Both the position numbers and the translations under genes were made by a program. The notes beneath the pieces are model-generated. The model searched no databases, was not told where the DNA came from, and worked only from the letters and a program-made list of their open reading frames with translations. Shown here in pieces: positions 21,719 to 34,152 of a DNA stretch of 64,000 bases (within the stretch, counting starts at the first letter, position 1; each line of letters opens with the position of its first letter). Origin of the DNA: Paramarasmius palmivorus. Taxonomy: Eukaryota; Basidiomycota; Agaricomycetes; Agaricales; Marasmiaceae. The DNA is taken from NCBI GenBank assembly GCA_037176845.1, contig JAYKXP010000055.1, positions 62,001 to 126,000 on the forward strand, given 5' to 3'.

Positions 21719-24652
21719 TGGAATACTCAGAAGAAGCAGTTGCTGAACAAGGCAAGTTGTGGCTGTCGAGCTAGGTATGCTCTTATGGGTGGGGGAAAGG
21801 AAGTAGACGGACCGCTGAGGTTTTTCCGTGGCAAATACTGACATTTTATGTTGATTTTTTTCGATCCTGGATCTCGCGTCAAGCACGCTTAAAGTCGGAC
21901 AATAAGTGATCGGTTTCCAGCACATAAGATGTGAAACATACCTCCTTCCAACTTTCTTTATGCGATATATGTCAGGGTCGGGATTCCTGATACCACGGAA
22001 TGGGAAGTGATAATCTCTCCTCGATTAAAGAGACAACAAAAAGGAGATGGCGGCGAGTTAATCTCTTGTCGCCCAGTTATGAAATTGGGTGGAGACAGGA
22101 AGATGGAACAAGGGAACGTGTTGGGTCACGGTGGAAGTTGGGCAAATGGTTTCCTAGTTATCAATAATATGAACCCGAATGCGAGTGCCATTTGCGGCAA
22201 GCATATGAAATATACAAAGTTCAAGGTCTGAAAAAGAACAATAGGAACGCCCCCGACAAGACGCAAGCATATGGAATCCGATTCCAGTGGACCGACGCGT
22301 GTATGAGAAACACGTATAACGCATCAATTCAGTAGCAATGATGAATTTCGGACGGAACGTCGAACCATCTTTGGCATACTATTGGATGCGGGAGGCCAAA
22401 ATTGAGTCATAACTGCCCCCTTGGGGAATCAGTATACAGGATCCCTTCATTTCTGCCAGCATCCATTGAACACACGGCCACCGGATGAACTTGTCACTTA
22501 CTATCTTGCCGAGTGCCATCATTGTCTACATGGGACATGGTATTGACATTCGGACCTGAGAGTGAGGCATGACGAGAACGCCTCACGCCGTTACCGAGAA
22601 AATCGGTTTGCCCAGCAAACTTTACCAAAAAGCTTCCTCCGAGCGGCGTTACCTTGCGCATCCACGCCTCTTGCATGCCTGGGGCTCTTATACACTAGAC
22701 ATCAACTGAGAAGCTTCTTGATATCAATCAGCTTCGATGGCAATATTCCTAGAAGGAGAACCCACCTCAAAATCAAGACTGTTGCTTTGTTCGAAGCACA
22801 TCAGGGACACGACCCTAAAAGGGATGTCACAAATCACTTGATCGCAGTCTATCAGTGTCACGATGTTCGTGTCACGGACGCGCTCCACCATCAACCGCTT
22901 TCTTTTTGTTCTTTGACCGCGAATATATCAAGCTTTTTGTCTTTTCGACCAATCGTGAGAGAAATTTGGTCTGGAAATCTAGGCTTTAGAAACCTGGAAA
23001 CCTCGGCACCGGCGCTTGTGACGGAAAAAGTCAGTCTTGCGGTAACAAGAACAAAAAAAGAACGTTCTCCATGGGCATGGGCTTCCAGCGCATTAAAAAA
23101 CTGCATGCCCCAAAACTTTGTGGAATAGATCCTTCGGTGGCAGTAGACTGCCTAAACTTTCGCAAGATTGTGTCTAAGACATCCGGGTCGTGTCCACGGG
23201 CAACTAGTGGGTCTCGAGGATGGATTCGTATGAACGAGGACGGTGGCCGCAAGGTGACGACCGTGTCGGAGCCAGAGCACTTGCAGGCGTCTATCTATGT
23301 CCGCGTCAGCCGACTTGGGCAGCGGGCAAAATAATTCCTTCCAGCAGCGCGGCACTGACAATGAAGTGCAATTGATAGGGTCATCGTGGCTTGTCTTCTA
23401 GCAACAGGCCGGTCCGTTATATACACCAGAAACAATAGGAACATAAACTGGATGCCTGGGTACAGACTAATCCCGTTGGAAGTTGATTTGGGGTGATATG
23501 AAGCGAATATCAGAGTTCCTGGAAGAACTCTGGTGCACTAGATGTCCTAGATTCCACAAAAATAGAACGACGCGTCCTTCGAAGCAGTGTTGGCAATTGT
23601 TCGTGAGAAGTGGCCTACGTATCCGCCGGTAAAAAGTTTTGTGGTCACATGTCAGGATAACCTATTAGTGGGAATAAATGAGCGCTATGTGAGGTAAGGG
23701 CGGGGACTTTGACGTACCGTTTGAAAACACCTGCCCCAAGCCCCGAATGCACATCTCGGATTGAACCAGATCTCAGCGTGATCCGTTTATGGATCTAAGA
23801 TATTGATACCCTCTTGATATCCTTCACATATGCAAGATGCGTGGGGTCCTAGCGGTGACTCGACTCGACCCTCAATAACGGAGATCCGTTCAACGATGCT
23901 ACACGCCCCAGTCATTTGGAAGCAATGGAGGTTAAGGGTCGCTGAGTATGAAACGCATCTGTGGCCCAACGTCACCGGCGGGAACGTGGTGCTCAAGATG
24001 GGTGAAGAGAAAGTAGGCTCCAGAGCGGGGATACGACGAACTGGCTGACGTGAATTATGGATACGAACGATACGAAGGTGAATTTCGAAGGCCGAGCGCA
24101 TCCGTTATGCCTGCCCTTCTCATCGCCTGCAAGTGCTCCAAAGTTGTGAATTGTGCATTCGAGTAGGCACGATGGAGGGGTCGGCAACACCATCCCGAGC
24201 CTCTCGGTCAGGTCAAGGAGAAAGGGTGTGTAGAGTCAGGTTCGCATAAAATCCCGATAATTCAGGACAAAATGAAAACTTGACATCCGACTCCTGCAGG
24301 ACGTTTCAGTGTTGGGGAAGGGTCTGTCCGAGTCCGAGACGTGGTCTGTGTGTTCGCCGCTCTGATATCCCCATGTCAAGCCGGAACTGTCGACAAGTGT
24401 CAGGACTTGCTTCCAATTGCTCTTGGGATAGTACTCACAGTCTGAAGACATTTAAAGGCTTCTTTCTCTGGTCCAAAGAACCTGCTGTCTCGAGCTACTT
24501 CTTCAAAACCCTTTCTTTCCATCAGGCTGCTGGTACAGAGAATACTAGACCATCAGCGACATGTATTGTCATGCTAGTCGATAGCTAGTCTCCGAATCGC
24601 TGGTCAGAGCACGAGTCTGGATCCCCAGGTCGCAGTTTTCTCTTCTCCATAG
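21719..24652. other. Long intergenic stretch, no gene supported
   Basis: Nearly 3 kb without a convincing gene. Frames such as 22562-23128 (+) and 23031-23361 (-) lack known domains, splice logic or good start context. No terminal repeats, transposase or tRNA were seen. Confidence 0.4.
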
Positions 24653-25003
24653 TACCACTTCCTCAGCTCCTCATCCCGACGGCATCAGCATTTCTGTATA
24701 TCCACTTTCCCTCGCGTAAAACCTCTCAAGCCAAGGCCAAGTACGGAACGACGACCTGCTTCGGATGGTGCTTCGACCAATAGGACTACCCTTCTCCAAA
24801 ATGCATCCTCTCAGCTCTCAAACCCGTATCTCAGCCTCGAGGCTTCGAAACACCGCGCTGGCCAGCTGTCGACCCGATCCCGACGTTGTGTCCGTGATGA
24901 CGAGAACATTGCAAATGAAATACAGCTTTTCGACATTGTTCGGCGTAGAGTTGATGATGGTTCGAAGAAGCGATTTGAAAGGCAGAATGTTGGTAATGAA
25001 TGA
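24653..25003 (+). other. Open stretch of 116 codons without ATG, possible exon
   Basis: A plus-strand frame open from 24653 to the stop at 25001-25003 has a coding-like C-terminal part (NIANEIQLFDIVRRRVDDG, KKRFERQNVGNE). It has no ATG, but CTTCTCCATAG just upstream could be a splice acceptor. No family recognised and no upstream exon found. Confidence 0.25.
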
Positions 25004-25292
25004 GGTGGCAGCGGAAAGGTTCGGACATTACGGGCGCTTATTGATTCTGTTCTGCCCTAAAGCTCAACGGAATGCTCTAAAACATCTTATTTTGGACTTT
25101 GTTATTACACAGTAATGTAAATGGTAGGGACAGAGAGGGGAAATATACAGTTAAGTCCATATAACTAACGTATCAGTAAGTGGTGCGTGTAAGTAGGGTG
25201 TAATTTTGGGCAAAAAAGAACATAATAATACAGAACCACGACAGACTGAGAACCGCCTGAGCCGAAACCTTTTCACAATAACCGGCCACCAT

Positions 25293-27214
25293 TCAAGGTC
25301 GCGAATAAGGGTGGAAACTGTGTTGGCCGCGCTGCGCGGCTCGCTGAGGCCCCACGCCGGCGGCAGGAGGTGTCACCGTGCCTTGGTTTGGCGTAGCTCC
25401 TCTCGGTCCTTTTGGGATATTTTGAGCCATCCCGCCTCCTTGCATCATCCCCGGCCCACCCCTCGCCAAAATACCCATGTTGCCATTCATCATGTTCATA
25501 GGCATGTTCCCCATCCCTCGATTCATCATACCGCCCATAGGATTCATACCACCGTTCATCATCGCCATATTGTTCATGCCATTGTTAGCCATCTGGAACA
25601 TGCGGGTGTAGAGTGTTGCAAGGGCTTGGGGGTCGAAAGGCATGTTGGCACCGCCATTCATAGCTGCGGGATTACTAACGTTTCCGTTGAAATTGCTGTT
25701 GAAGCCTCCACCATGTCCAGCACGGGTGGTAAAGTTGTCGCCCTGCGTAACACCGTCCTGGTCTGCGAGGGCTTCCCGTTGGTATCTGGGTTGCGCGAGT
25801 TTGACATCGATCTAGGAACGTTCCAAGGTTAGTAAATCCAGGAAGCAATGCATGCAGATTAGGCATACCAGCTTTCCATCAATCTCCAGATTTCCGAAAC
25901 CCAGGAACGGTTGAACATCCGTATTCTCAAAAGAGATGAATCCAAAACCTTTGCTTCGGCCAGTTTTCTGGTCCAACATGACCGTCGACTCAACAACTTT
26001 CCCATACTGTGAGAAGAACTCTCTCATCGACTCAGAGGTGACGGTCCCAGGGAGACCACCAATAAAGAGTTTGGTTGCCTTTTGGTGTTCTTGGCGAGGT
26101 ATAGCACGCTTCGGGTCGATCTGAGGTTTTAATCAGACCTTAGAGCAACGACAAAGATCCAGAACCACTTACGATCTTGCCGTCGAGAAAATGTTCTTGT
26201 ACCATCACTCTGTTAACGCTCGCTGGGTCCTCGAAGGTCAAGAAGGCGAAACATCTCGATCGTCCGGTAGGATCTCGCATGATTGTACATGCTTCCACCT
26301 TGCCAAACTGCTCAAAATAGTCGCGAAGACCCTCTATAGGTGTGCTTTAGTACCGATACGAGCGAAGAGGGAAAGAGCATGTACCATCTGAAAATAGAAC
26401 TTCGTTGAGTACAATGCGGTCATAAGAGAATTTAGTATTACCTGTAGTATCCCAATTGAGTCCACCGATGAACATTTTCCTATAATCATAACAGGATCGA
26501 CGCGGAGGTGTGTTCATGGATTCAAGAGATATACGAATGGGGTTGTGGTTGGCACATGGGTAAAGAACAGAAAGATCTGTTATTAGTACGATGTGGTCTA
26601 GGACAGAGGGGATACGACAAAGAAATAATAGAGGACTCTACTGTGGTTTGTTCTTAGCCTAGCCTAGCCTAGTCTATAGTCGCGATTACGATGATCATGG
26701 ACTGATATACGGGCTACCCAGTAAATTCCACCAGCCAGCGAAGGCCACACAGTAGACAAAAGCAATAAACTCTGGACGACGGATTCAGCTACACAAACAA
26801 GAAATATCCTCACCCTTCGTCTTTCATCTCTGAAGGACGAACACTCCGCTCGGTGACCGGTATGCTTTGAAACGCGCTCATGGCACGGGGTGTTAGCGTC
26901 TGATCCTGATTGTCTTCATATGTAGGTATGTGCTGGGTCGGAGGTGCAATGGTACTAAATAGCGAAGAGTGTTCTGGCTGAGTAAAGGTCGGTATTGTGG
27001 CCGTTCGGATAGGCTGAGCAGAGGCTGGTCGGGGCGGACTATCCGCCGGCTTTTCGCCCTTTGACTCTTCCATTGCTGGTGACGCAACTTCCTTGTTGTT
27101 CACTTGCCCAGAAGACTCGTGTTCGTAGAGATCTGGCTGGATGTCAGTTTCCGAGTGCAAAAGACGACTGCAACGTTACTCACCGCCGTAGAGGTCTGCA
27201 TCGAGGTCGGACAT
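25293..27214 (-). CDS. Hrp1/Nab4-like RNA-binding protein with two RRMs (440 aa)
   Basis: Exons 27214-27184, 27132-26814, 26479-26442, 26387-26385, 26333-26173, 26120-25869 and 25811-25293 join in frame to 440 residues. An acidic, Pro/Ser-rich N terminus (MSDLDADLYGDLYEHESSG) is followed by RRM1 (from KMFIGGLNWDTT, about 118-193; RNP1 RCFAFLTF) and RRM2 (KLFIGGLPGTVT; RNP1 KGFGFISF). The C terminus is Met/Asn/Gly-rich (repeats like MNGGMNPMGGMM). This is the arrangement of yeast Hrp1/Nab4, which binds the efficiency element in pre-mRNA 3' ends and shuttles between nucleus and cytoplasm; the same role here is inferred. The third intron is long (334 nt). The fourth exon is only 3 nt. Confidence 0.88.
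26385..26387 (-). other. Apparent 3-nt microexon (ATG)
   Basis: It lies between two introns of normal size: 54 nt (26388-26441, TATTTTCAG end) and 51 nt (26334-26384, GTACAT start, CCTATAG end). With it RRM1 reads WDTTDEGLRDYF, the length expected of Hrp1-type RRMs. Without it one residue is missing (WDTTEGLRDYF). Confidence 0.65.
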
Positions 27215-27562
27215 GGTGGTGAAGAAGAGAGGTTATGATGCTTACGTGAAGCTGGGAAATTTTTCCTTTGAATCAGGTACTTTTCTCACGGACCTTTTTG
27301 GAACCTTAAACTCCTACCTATTCCTCGAGCTTCGAGGCACACGTTATGAAGCCCTAGACCAGTACATCTGTTCTAAAGAAGTATTAATCCTTGAACCTCA
27401 GTGTTTTACCCCAGATATTGAATCGCCGCTTGTTTAGATATTGCCATCGTCCCGCAGCAATAATGCTTCTTATAGACGAACAATGAGTCCACCTGCCACG
27501 GCTTTGAATTGTATCTATATAAACCCCCTTGGTTGGCTGTTGGCGTGTCCTTTCTATCTACC

Positions 27563-28098
27563 ATGCCAACTGTATTCAGCAAGTACTCCACCTCTCCCAG
27601 TGACCGTCGCTGCAGCTACTCCGGTGAGTACACTCGACGTCACCTCGTCTCGCTGTGCTTCTAGGCTCACACTGCTCTCTTAGCCATCAGCATTTGCACC
27701 CTTTCAAAGCCAAAACCATCCATTTTTTACCGACGCAGTCAAACTGATTTCCTCCCAGAGACACTGAGCAATAGGTACACTTCTTTACCTTCGGTATCGA
27801 CGTAGCTCCAAACTGATCATCATGCGGGGTTAGATTCAGAGCACCCTGGGTCAAAGAACGTCATACAGCTTTGACTCTTCCGCCGAAGGATTCACAAAGC
27901 CTGACCGGGTCCAGAGATCCTGCTCTTCGATTCCCACCTCCGACTACGAAGGTCTCTAGGATCTATGACTCGTCTTCTGAAGACGAATCAGACTCTGAAA
28001 ATTCGGTCTTTTGGGAAGACGCCACTGATTCGGACTGGTCGTATTACGATGAAGCAAGCGATTACGATTCATCTGGATGTGCCTGGGACGAGGACTAG
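27563..28098 (+). CDS. Unrecognised small protein with acidic Ser/Asp/Tyr-rich tail (138 aa)
   Basis: Three exons (27563-27623, 27684-27774, 27834-28098) join in frame to 138 residues, with clean GTGAGT/CTCTTAG and GTACAC/GGGGTTAG introns of 60 and 59 nt. The first half is basic and Ser-rich (MPTVFSKYSTSPSDRRCSYS). The C-terminal half is acidic and repetitive (SSSEDESDSENS, DSDWSYYDEASDYDSSG). No signal peptide, membrane span or known domain; the tail could be a disordered acidic interaction region with CK2-type sites. It is divergent to the Hrp1-like gene (starts about 350 bp apart), so they may share a promoter region. Function unknown. Confidence 0.6.
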
Positions 28099-28370
28099 GT
28101 CGAGAGAGAACCCTAGAGAACCGTGGGTTTGTTCTTATCACAGGAAGCCTGGCTGTAGGTGGCCTATCACGACCGAGCCCATTTTCGAGTTGTAATAATA
28201 TAACGATGCAACACATTACACCGACTCAGGGTCATCTATAAAGATAGCAAGTTCCATGAGTAAGTAGTGACAGTCATAACATTAGCTAGGATGCACGGGC
28301 TAGAGGGCTTAAAAATAACGCTTAAAAACGAAAACCGCAGAAGGTCCAAAGATAAATCGTTAAAGTGAAT

Positions 28371-31275
28371 TTAAAGCTGAATGAAACTTGTGTCGATTCC
28401 ATGAGAGAAGTCCCAGATGCATATGCGCTAGAGGAGAGGAAATAATCAGTGAATAGCGTACGAGAAGTGGGATATGAAAACATACCTGATCTTCACCGCA
28501 CGAAACAATCTATGGAATTTACACTTGAGCGTCAAGACCAGACCACCTCATAGAATCGACAACTCACTTTGGTACAATCAAATCCAATACAGAATATCCT
28601 GCCCGTATGTCCACCAGTCAGGTCCGCAATAAGCGCACCTGTTTTTCGGTCCCATACCTACCAGCTCGTCAGCGTCAACTCCTAGAAGATAGACATACTA
28701 CGCTTACCTTGATACTTAAATCATAACTCCCACTCAAAACAAAATCTTCTCCAAAAGCGACACTTCTAACCAAATCCATATGTATTGCAGACCTCCCAGC
28801 GCCTCCAAACCCGCCGACAAATCCAGCTCTGCCAACTCCGGGTACGAACCTCTTCCCACCAGGACCTATCATCATGAGTCCGGTTCCTGCAAAGTTCACC
28901 GCCGCACCACTGGTGCTGCCACTGCTGGATCCAGCGGATCCACTACTGTTCCCGAATCCATGGCTGTCAAACCCTCCGAAATCGTTGTAAACGTTATGAC
29001 AAGCATTTTCGGCACTACTACTTCCCCCATAAACAGGTACGGTGCTCGTACTTCCGCATACTTGGCACGCAACGGAGCTGCGTCCGTGCGAGGAAGAGTA
29101 TGGGTAAGTAAACGCGAGGAGGTCGTCTTCGTCATCTACAGACGAGAATGGGAGAGCTAATGGGAAGAAACCGCTCGTCCCGGTTTGTGGGGTCAGCGGT
29201 GTTGGACCGAGTAGCGATAAGGGTAAAGGAAGGATATTACTCGCGTTGGTACTGCTACCGGTCGAAGCTCCGGTGGCAGGCGAATGTGAATGTTGATGTG
29301 CGTCGGGAGAGGTCGACCAGCCTTGTAACGTAGTGATGTCGAATATTCTGAGGTGTTTGTCGGATGATCCGGAGAGGACGTAGGGTGGTCTAAAGTCTAT
29401 TGATGCGATACTGTAATAGCATGGTGAGCGATCTAACTTTAGAGTGAGGACAAGATAGTGAGGCATACCCTCTACTATGGTGGTTCTCGAACGTCCTCAA
29501 GAGGGCACCAGTCGTGGCATCCCATAAACGTATACTTCTATCGCCTGATCCTGATACAATAAGAGTCGGTGATATCGATATGGCGTTGACCGCAGCGCGA
29601 TGGGCAGACAACACATATTGTGGTTCCAGTTCAGGGAAAGGATACGTCCGTACTGTGCGGTCTATACAAGGAGGGTTCATTTATGCTTGCATAGACAGAC
29701 TCGAGTATGACTTACCCTTTGAACAGGAGACTAATCTCTCCTTATCAAACCTGACGCAAAGGACGCTGTCTTCATGATCCTCAATCACCTTCAGGACTCT
29801 CAAACCTCCTGGTCCAACAACCGTGCTACGGTTGTTAACATCTCCTAGCCTGTCAGCACCACTATCTAATTCCCCCAGGTCCCATACAACCACTCGTCTG
29901 TCACTGCCAGCGCTGGCTAGCAATCCATTCGCCACACAGATGCTAAGCACACTGCTTGTGTGCACACCGCCAATCACACGCTCTACGACCCCCGTACTAA
30001 GGTTCCACTCTCGTATGGTCTTATCGCGCGAGCCAGTGAAAAGAACCTGTTTGCCGGATGAAGCATAGGTGTAGAGCTGAAGGCAGTAGATGGTGTTTGT
30101 ATGCGGATTCGGCGTATTTTGTGTGGACGTGCCAGGCTGTGTAGCACCATTCCTTGACTGTAACGTTGATAGACGGTATGAAGAGGTAAGAATGCGATGC
30201 TGGAGCTTGACGTGGGTAAGATAAAGGAGCTTGTAATTTGGCTTGAGATGAGTTGGGGTGTTAGAGGGGCTGAAGCCAACAGGCGCAGAATGTCGATGCA
30301 ACGAGACATCTTTAACGTCTTTCGCTGTCATGGGCCCTTTCCCTTTCGCATCCGATCCGAATGAGAAAGGATATGCTTGCGAGCTTGTATCCATTCTTTG
30401 TCTATCGACGCTGTTGTTAAGCGGATTGGACTGCTGTAATGACGATGAACTCGCTATTGTTCCAGTCGACTGCGTCGTGGAAGAGATTGAAGACAACGAG
30501 GTCGTGCCCGTAGATTTGCTTCTGAGGAAAGCGTTGAATAGCGGGGCTCTCTCGAACGACATTGACGCAAATCCAGAATCCAACTCGGCATGCATCAGCG
30601 TCAGCTCAGCTTTCGCCGCCTCCAGTCCTGTAAGAATCAACGAATCTGCCACCTCTTCCACCTCTGCTTCTTCGTCTGAGTCACCCATACCCTCGTCGTC
30701 CGAGTCCTCAAAGACCTCATTTACTCGGTGCTGTGTTGTTTGATCAAGGGGCGGTATACGTGCTGGCTGCCTCCAGACCCAGCCACGAGCTCGGCAGAGC
30801 GTTTTCCATAGCGTTTGATCGTTGGCTAGCGAGTTCCAGCGACGGCTAACCAGGTTGCAGGCGAGAAGGGAAGGGAATGGTAGATGTGAAAATATCTGAA
30901 GAGACACTTCTGCTGGTAATGACTGACCAACGCAAGTCAGCGAATTTGTAAACGAGAAGATGAATATCCTAACGTACCCCCACAACATCAAACTGAAGCA
31001 GTGGTGCTATTCTTCTTTGTATAGTGGCGAGACGAGAGCGAGGTAATGATGCGAGAAGGCGGTATGCAAGCTCTGGAGTACCATGAGATATGAATCTGGG
31101 TCATTATGATGTTATACAACACACCTTCACAATCCTGTGGAGAGCTTATACCCGCCAAGATGCCTAGGTTTCCTGTGTTCATAGAGCTAGCTGCCGAGAG
31201 GTTTTGAGATAGACCATGTAATGGTAAAGCATTTTCGAGTTCCAAGTCGTCTGTATATCCCTCGTCGAGATTCAT
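28371..31275 (-). CDS. F-box/WD40-repeat protein, SCF substrate receptor (839 aa)
   Basis: Eight exons (31275-31125, 31072-30978, 30922-29716, 29661-29469, 29410-28708, 28657-28568, 28509-28486, 28427-28371) join in frame to 839 residues. The F-box starts at about residue 83 (SLPAEVSLQIFSHLPF... VSRRWNSLANDQTLWKTLC). Acidic and Ser-rich linkers follow, then WD40 blades (VLFTGSRDKTIREWNLSTG, SVLCVRFDKERLVSC, LIVSGSGDRSIRLWDATTG, YVLSGSSDKHLRIFD, FVLSGSYDLSIKVWD, RICIWDF). A roughly 150-residue low-complexity insert (His/Ser/Thr then Gly/Ser-rich) interrupts the propeller between two blades. Family members (Cdc4, Met30, Pop1) bring phosphorylated targets to an SCF ubiquitin ligase. The target here is unknown. 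Confidence 0.9.
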
Positions 31276-31707
31276 GAAACGAAATTGATGAGATGGTGGT
31301 GGTCGAAAGGAAAGGAGCAGTTGGTGATATGGCAGTGATTAGCTTGTAATGCGTTGATTTGATCAGCGTGTCGTCGTTGCTGGCAATAAAGCAAGTGGCA
31401 GACAGCAGGGCCGTTGCTGAGTGCACTGCGCGGTACCCCAGCTCAACTCACGTGTTACCCTTTTATGGTTAATCTGTTTCTCTTTTGGAAAGTCCAGGCC
31501 TTGGAAGGCCTTGGAGCGGCAACCTGATAAGATCAACTGTTACTATTTCGCCGTCGTCATATGTACATCCAATCGGGCTTCTACTACATGTCTGCCATAT
31601 TGAAATCAAGTGCGTCGCGTAGTGAATACCATACAAGCCATGTACTTGTCTGCCTGCAAAACAACACAACAAGAATCCCAACTATGCTACTAGCCCATAA
31701 AAACATG
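31276..31707. other. Intergenic
   Basis: Holds the promoter of the F-box gene and the 3' end of esterase A. Contains a short palindromic stretch (CCTTGGAAGGCCTTGG, near 31499-31514) but no gene. Confidence 0.4.
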
Positions 31708-32807
31708 TTACGTGAACTGCGAGAAGAAAGCCCAGGTTTCTCCAGGAGAGAAGGTTGCAGAGCCGCTATCCCCACCGCCTCCATCATGAGGGGCCGCAAT
31801 ATGACCCTCATCAAACGCAATCCAGGTGACAGGATACCCAGATCGGCATCCCGAATATTGGGTCTTTGTATGCTTGTAGCTGCCCTGGGCTGGCTCAGAA
31901 GGGCTCTGAGCAGTACAGCCATTGGCACGAACAAACGTATCCCGGAGCGAGCGCCCACCAGAGATATTCAAAACGCTATCACGGATACCATGGATACCGA
32001 GGTAAGCAATCGGCGTGGTACCGCCACTGCAACCACTCAATTGTCCTCCAGAAAGGACGGCAACCGCACGGAAAGTATCGGCGCGTGAGCACGCGAGCGA
32101 ATAGCTCATCGCACCACCATAACTGAACCCAGTGGCGAACCTGAGACGTGGGTTGATGCAAAGCCCGGCGTCAAGAGTTTTGATGATGGCATCAATGAAA
32201 GCGATATCCTCTCCTCCGGAATTAGCCCAGCCATTGTTCAAACCCTGGGGAGCGACGAAGATGGCACTGTTGTCGGCGAGGCGCTGTAGGCCATAGTATG
32301 ACCAAACATCGCGCTGGACGGTCTGGCCAGTCGCGACATCGGTCATGGTTCCACCGAGCCAGTGAAGACCAAAAATGAGCCTGTAAGGGCGATTACGATC
32401 GTAGTTGTCGGGAACCTTCAGGATGTACTGACGGTTCTTGCCGTTAACGGTCAGGGAGTATGTTCCACTGGTCAATGGAGCCTTCCCGCACCCAGCCGTA
32501 CCACTACCACTGGGAGGAGGTGCAGAGGTGGTTGTAGGTGATGGAGCAGCGGTGGTACCGCCGCCACCACAAGTGCCAGGGAGACACTGAGAATAGTAAG
32601 GATTAGAGACCGTGCAGCATGCACCAGAGACGCATGTTGTGGAACCAGTCCAGCCTATACCTCCACCTGCATTCCAGTCTATTAGTCACGTCGGGTAACT
32701 ACAGGAAGCCAGAAACACGTACACTGTCCCCAAACCGGAGCTTGTGCCATCGTGGTAGACGCCATGGCGCCCAGAAGCAGGGCTCCAACGAAGGTTTTGG
32801 AAACCAT
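31708..32807 (-). CDS. Secreted CE1-type esterase with CBM1, paralog A (347 aa)
   Basis: Two exons (32807-32723 and 32666-31708) join in frame to 347 residues. A signal peptide ([20 protein letters not shown], then AQA) leads to a fungal cellulose-binding module ([37 protein letters not shown]), a Thr/Ser/Pro linker and a PHB-depolymerase-like esterase domain. The nucleophile elbow is [10 protein letters not shown], and a likely catalytic His lies in [13 protein letters not shown]. Family knowledge points to feruloyl or acetylxylan esterase action on plant cell walls; which one cannot be told. A TATA box lies at 32899-32905 and a conserved box at 32919-32946. First of three head-to-tail paralogs, and complete. 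Confidence 0.9.
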
Positions 32808-32918
32808 GGCAATTTGAACAGCTGAAGACCCGAGGTCGGGATACTTGAGAGAATCGACGACTCTGAAGTGATGCTTCAAGCAGAACGCAAACGTCTGGTT
32901 TTATACTCCGTAGGTCTG

Positions 32919-32946
32919 TTCCCGAGAAACATCCAAAGTAAGACCC
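32919..32946 (-). promoter_or_regulatory. Conserved upstream box of esterase A
   Basis: Plus strand TTCCCGAGAAACATCCAAAG, followed by TAAGACCC. The same pattern (CCCGARRAASATCCAAAGTNNGRCCC) precedes the other two esterase paralogs. It sits about 110-140 nt upstream of the start codon and 5' of the TATA box. A binding site for a carbon-source or cellulose regulator is possible but unproven. Confidence 0.5.
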
Positions 32947-34152
32947 CTCTTTGTGTCTAAATCAACCAAAGATCATGCACAGTACGCTCGGGATCAAGGG
33001 AAAATAGATGAAGAGCAAGGAACTGCAAGGCAGAATAGATGAGCCGGACAGGTCGTGTTCCGCTGACCGTTTTGTGTATGCCCTTCGGGTCATTGTCGCG
33101 TGAATGATTGTAAACGTTGCCTCATAACTCAAGGGTCGAACGCCAAGAGTAGAGATTCCTGAGGTTCATCCGCCTAGTTATTAGAGCCCTTGAACCTCCA
33201 AGCACTGTAGAAGAGACTTACATGCCAGAAAATACGGATCAACGAGTGGCTTCTATAGAGGGCCAAAGCCAGGTTAAAGAAACCTCCTAGTATTACGTCT
33301 AGAGAAGATGTAACTCTGTTCAGTTTACTAGGCGAAGGTCAGGAACATTTCATCAAACAGAATATTTCTCAGAAAAAGCGACGAACCTCTTGTCCGCGTG
33401 GTCTACAAGCATCGAGTGAGTTGTATATGCCCATGGATCTTGGCAAAGGTGGTGTGCGTAGATATGAGAATCATACCCTTCAACTTGTTAACGGACCTTG
33501 TAAGATGTTGCATTGACGAGCCCTTAACCAATTCTCTCTCTCTCTCCATATCTCCCAGCATAATGGCAGACGCGTCCCATCAAGTTCGGACAAAGCAGTT
33601 TCGATCCAAGAATCCTTGATCGTTAACACTTGGTTAACGCAAAGGCCAAGCTCGGAGCATGGAGCAAGCGCGAGAACTATCAAAGTTCCATGTTTAGCAG
33701 TACGAAAACCGCTGGATAAATTTCTGCTCCCGAAGATATTTTAGAGCCTCACGTTGGAGGTTCGAAGGTGTAATGTAAAATTGACTCACCAACGATTAAT
33801 AGGTTCATCCATGGACCATGAGTTTCGGCAATCTATCATGAAGGGCCCGCTACCTCTGTCTTGACTGGTTCGAGAATCTAAACTGGGGCAAACGAACTTG
33901 AACTTGAAAGTGCATCTGGAGCCAAAAGGTAAGTTTGAGGCTCTTGGTTTCTAAAGCCATTTGGGAAACTCACCGAGCCTTGAGTTCGAGCTGCATCTTT
34001 ACCTGGAGCAATGGTACCAGCGAGTAACGTGTGAGGAGTAGGAGGCTAGCATTGGCAAGACGAAATTCGCGCCCAAGACTTGATCACGTGTAACTTAGGT
34101 ACATGGATAATCACTGATTCAAATCGCTCAGTAATCGCGATACCGTGGAACT
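32947..34152. other. Intergenic between esterases A and B
   Basis: No supported gene. Contains dispersed short similarities to the other esterase upstream regions and otherwise unremarkable sequence. Confidence 0.4.

Noticed and set aside
22562..23128. 188-codon plus-strand frame upstream of the terpene synthase
   Set aside because: No domain, poor start context, mixed composition and no conserved splice logic; looks like chance openness.
30258..30743. 161-codon plus-strand frame opposite the F-box gene
   Set aside because: Antisense shadow of Ser/acidic-rich linkers.
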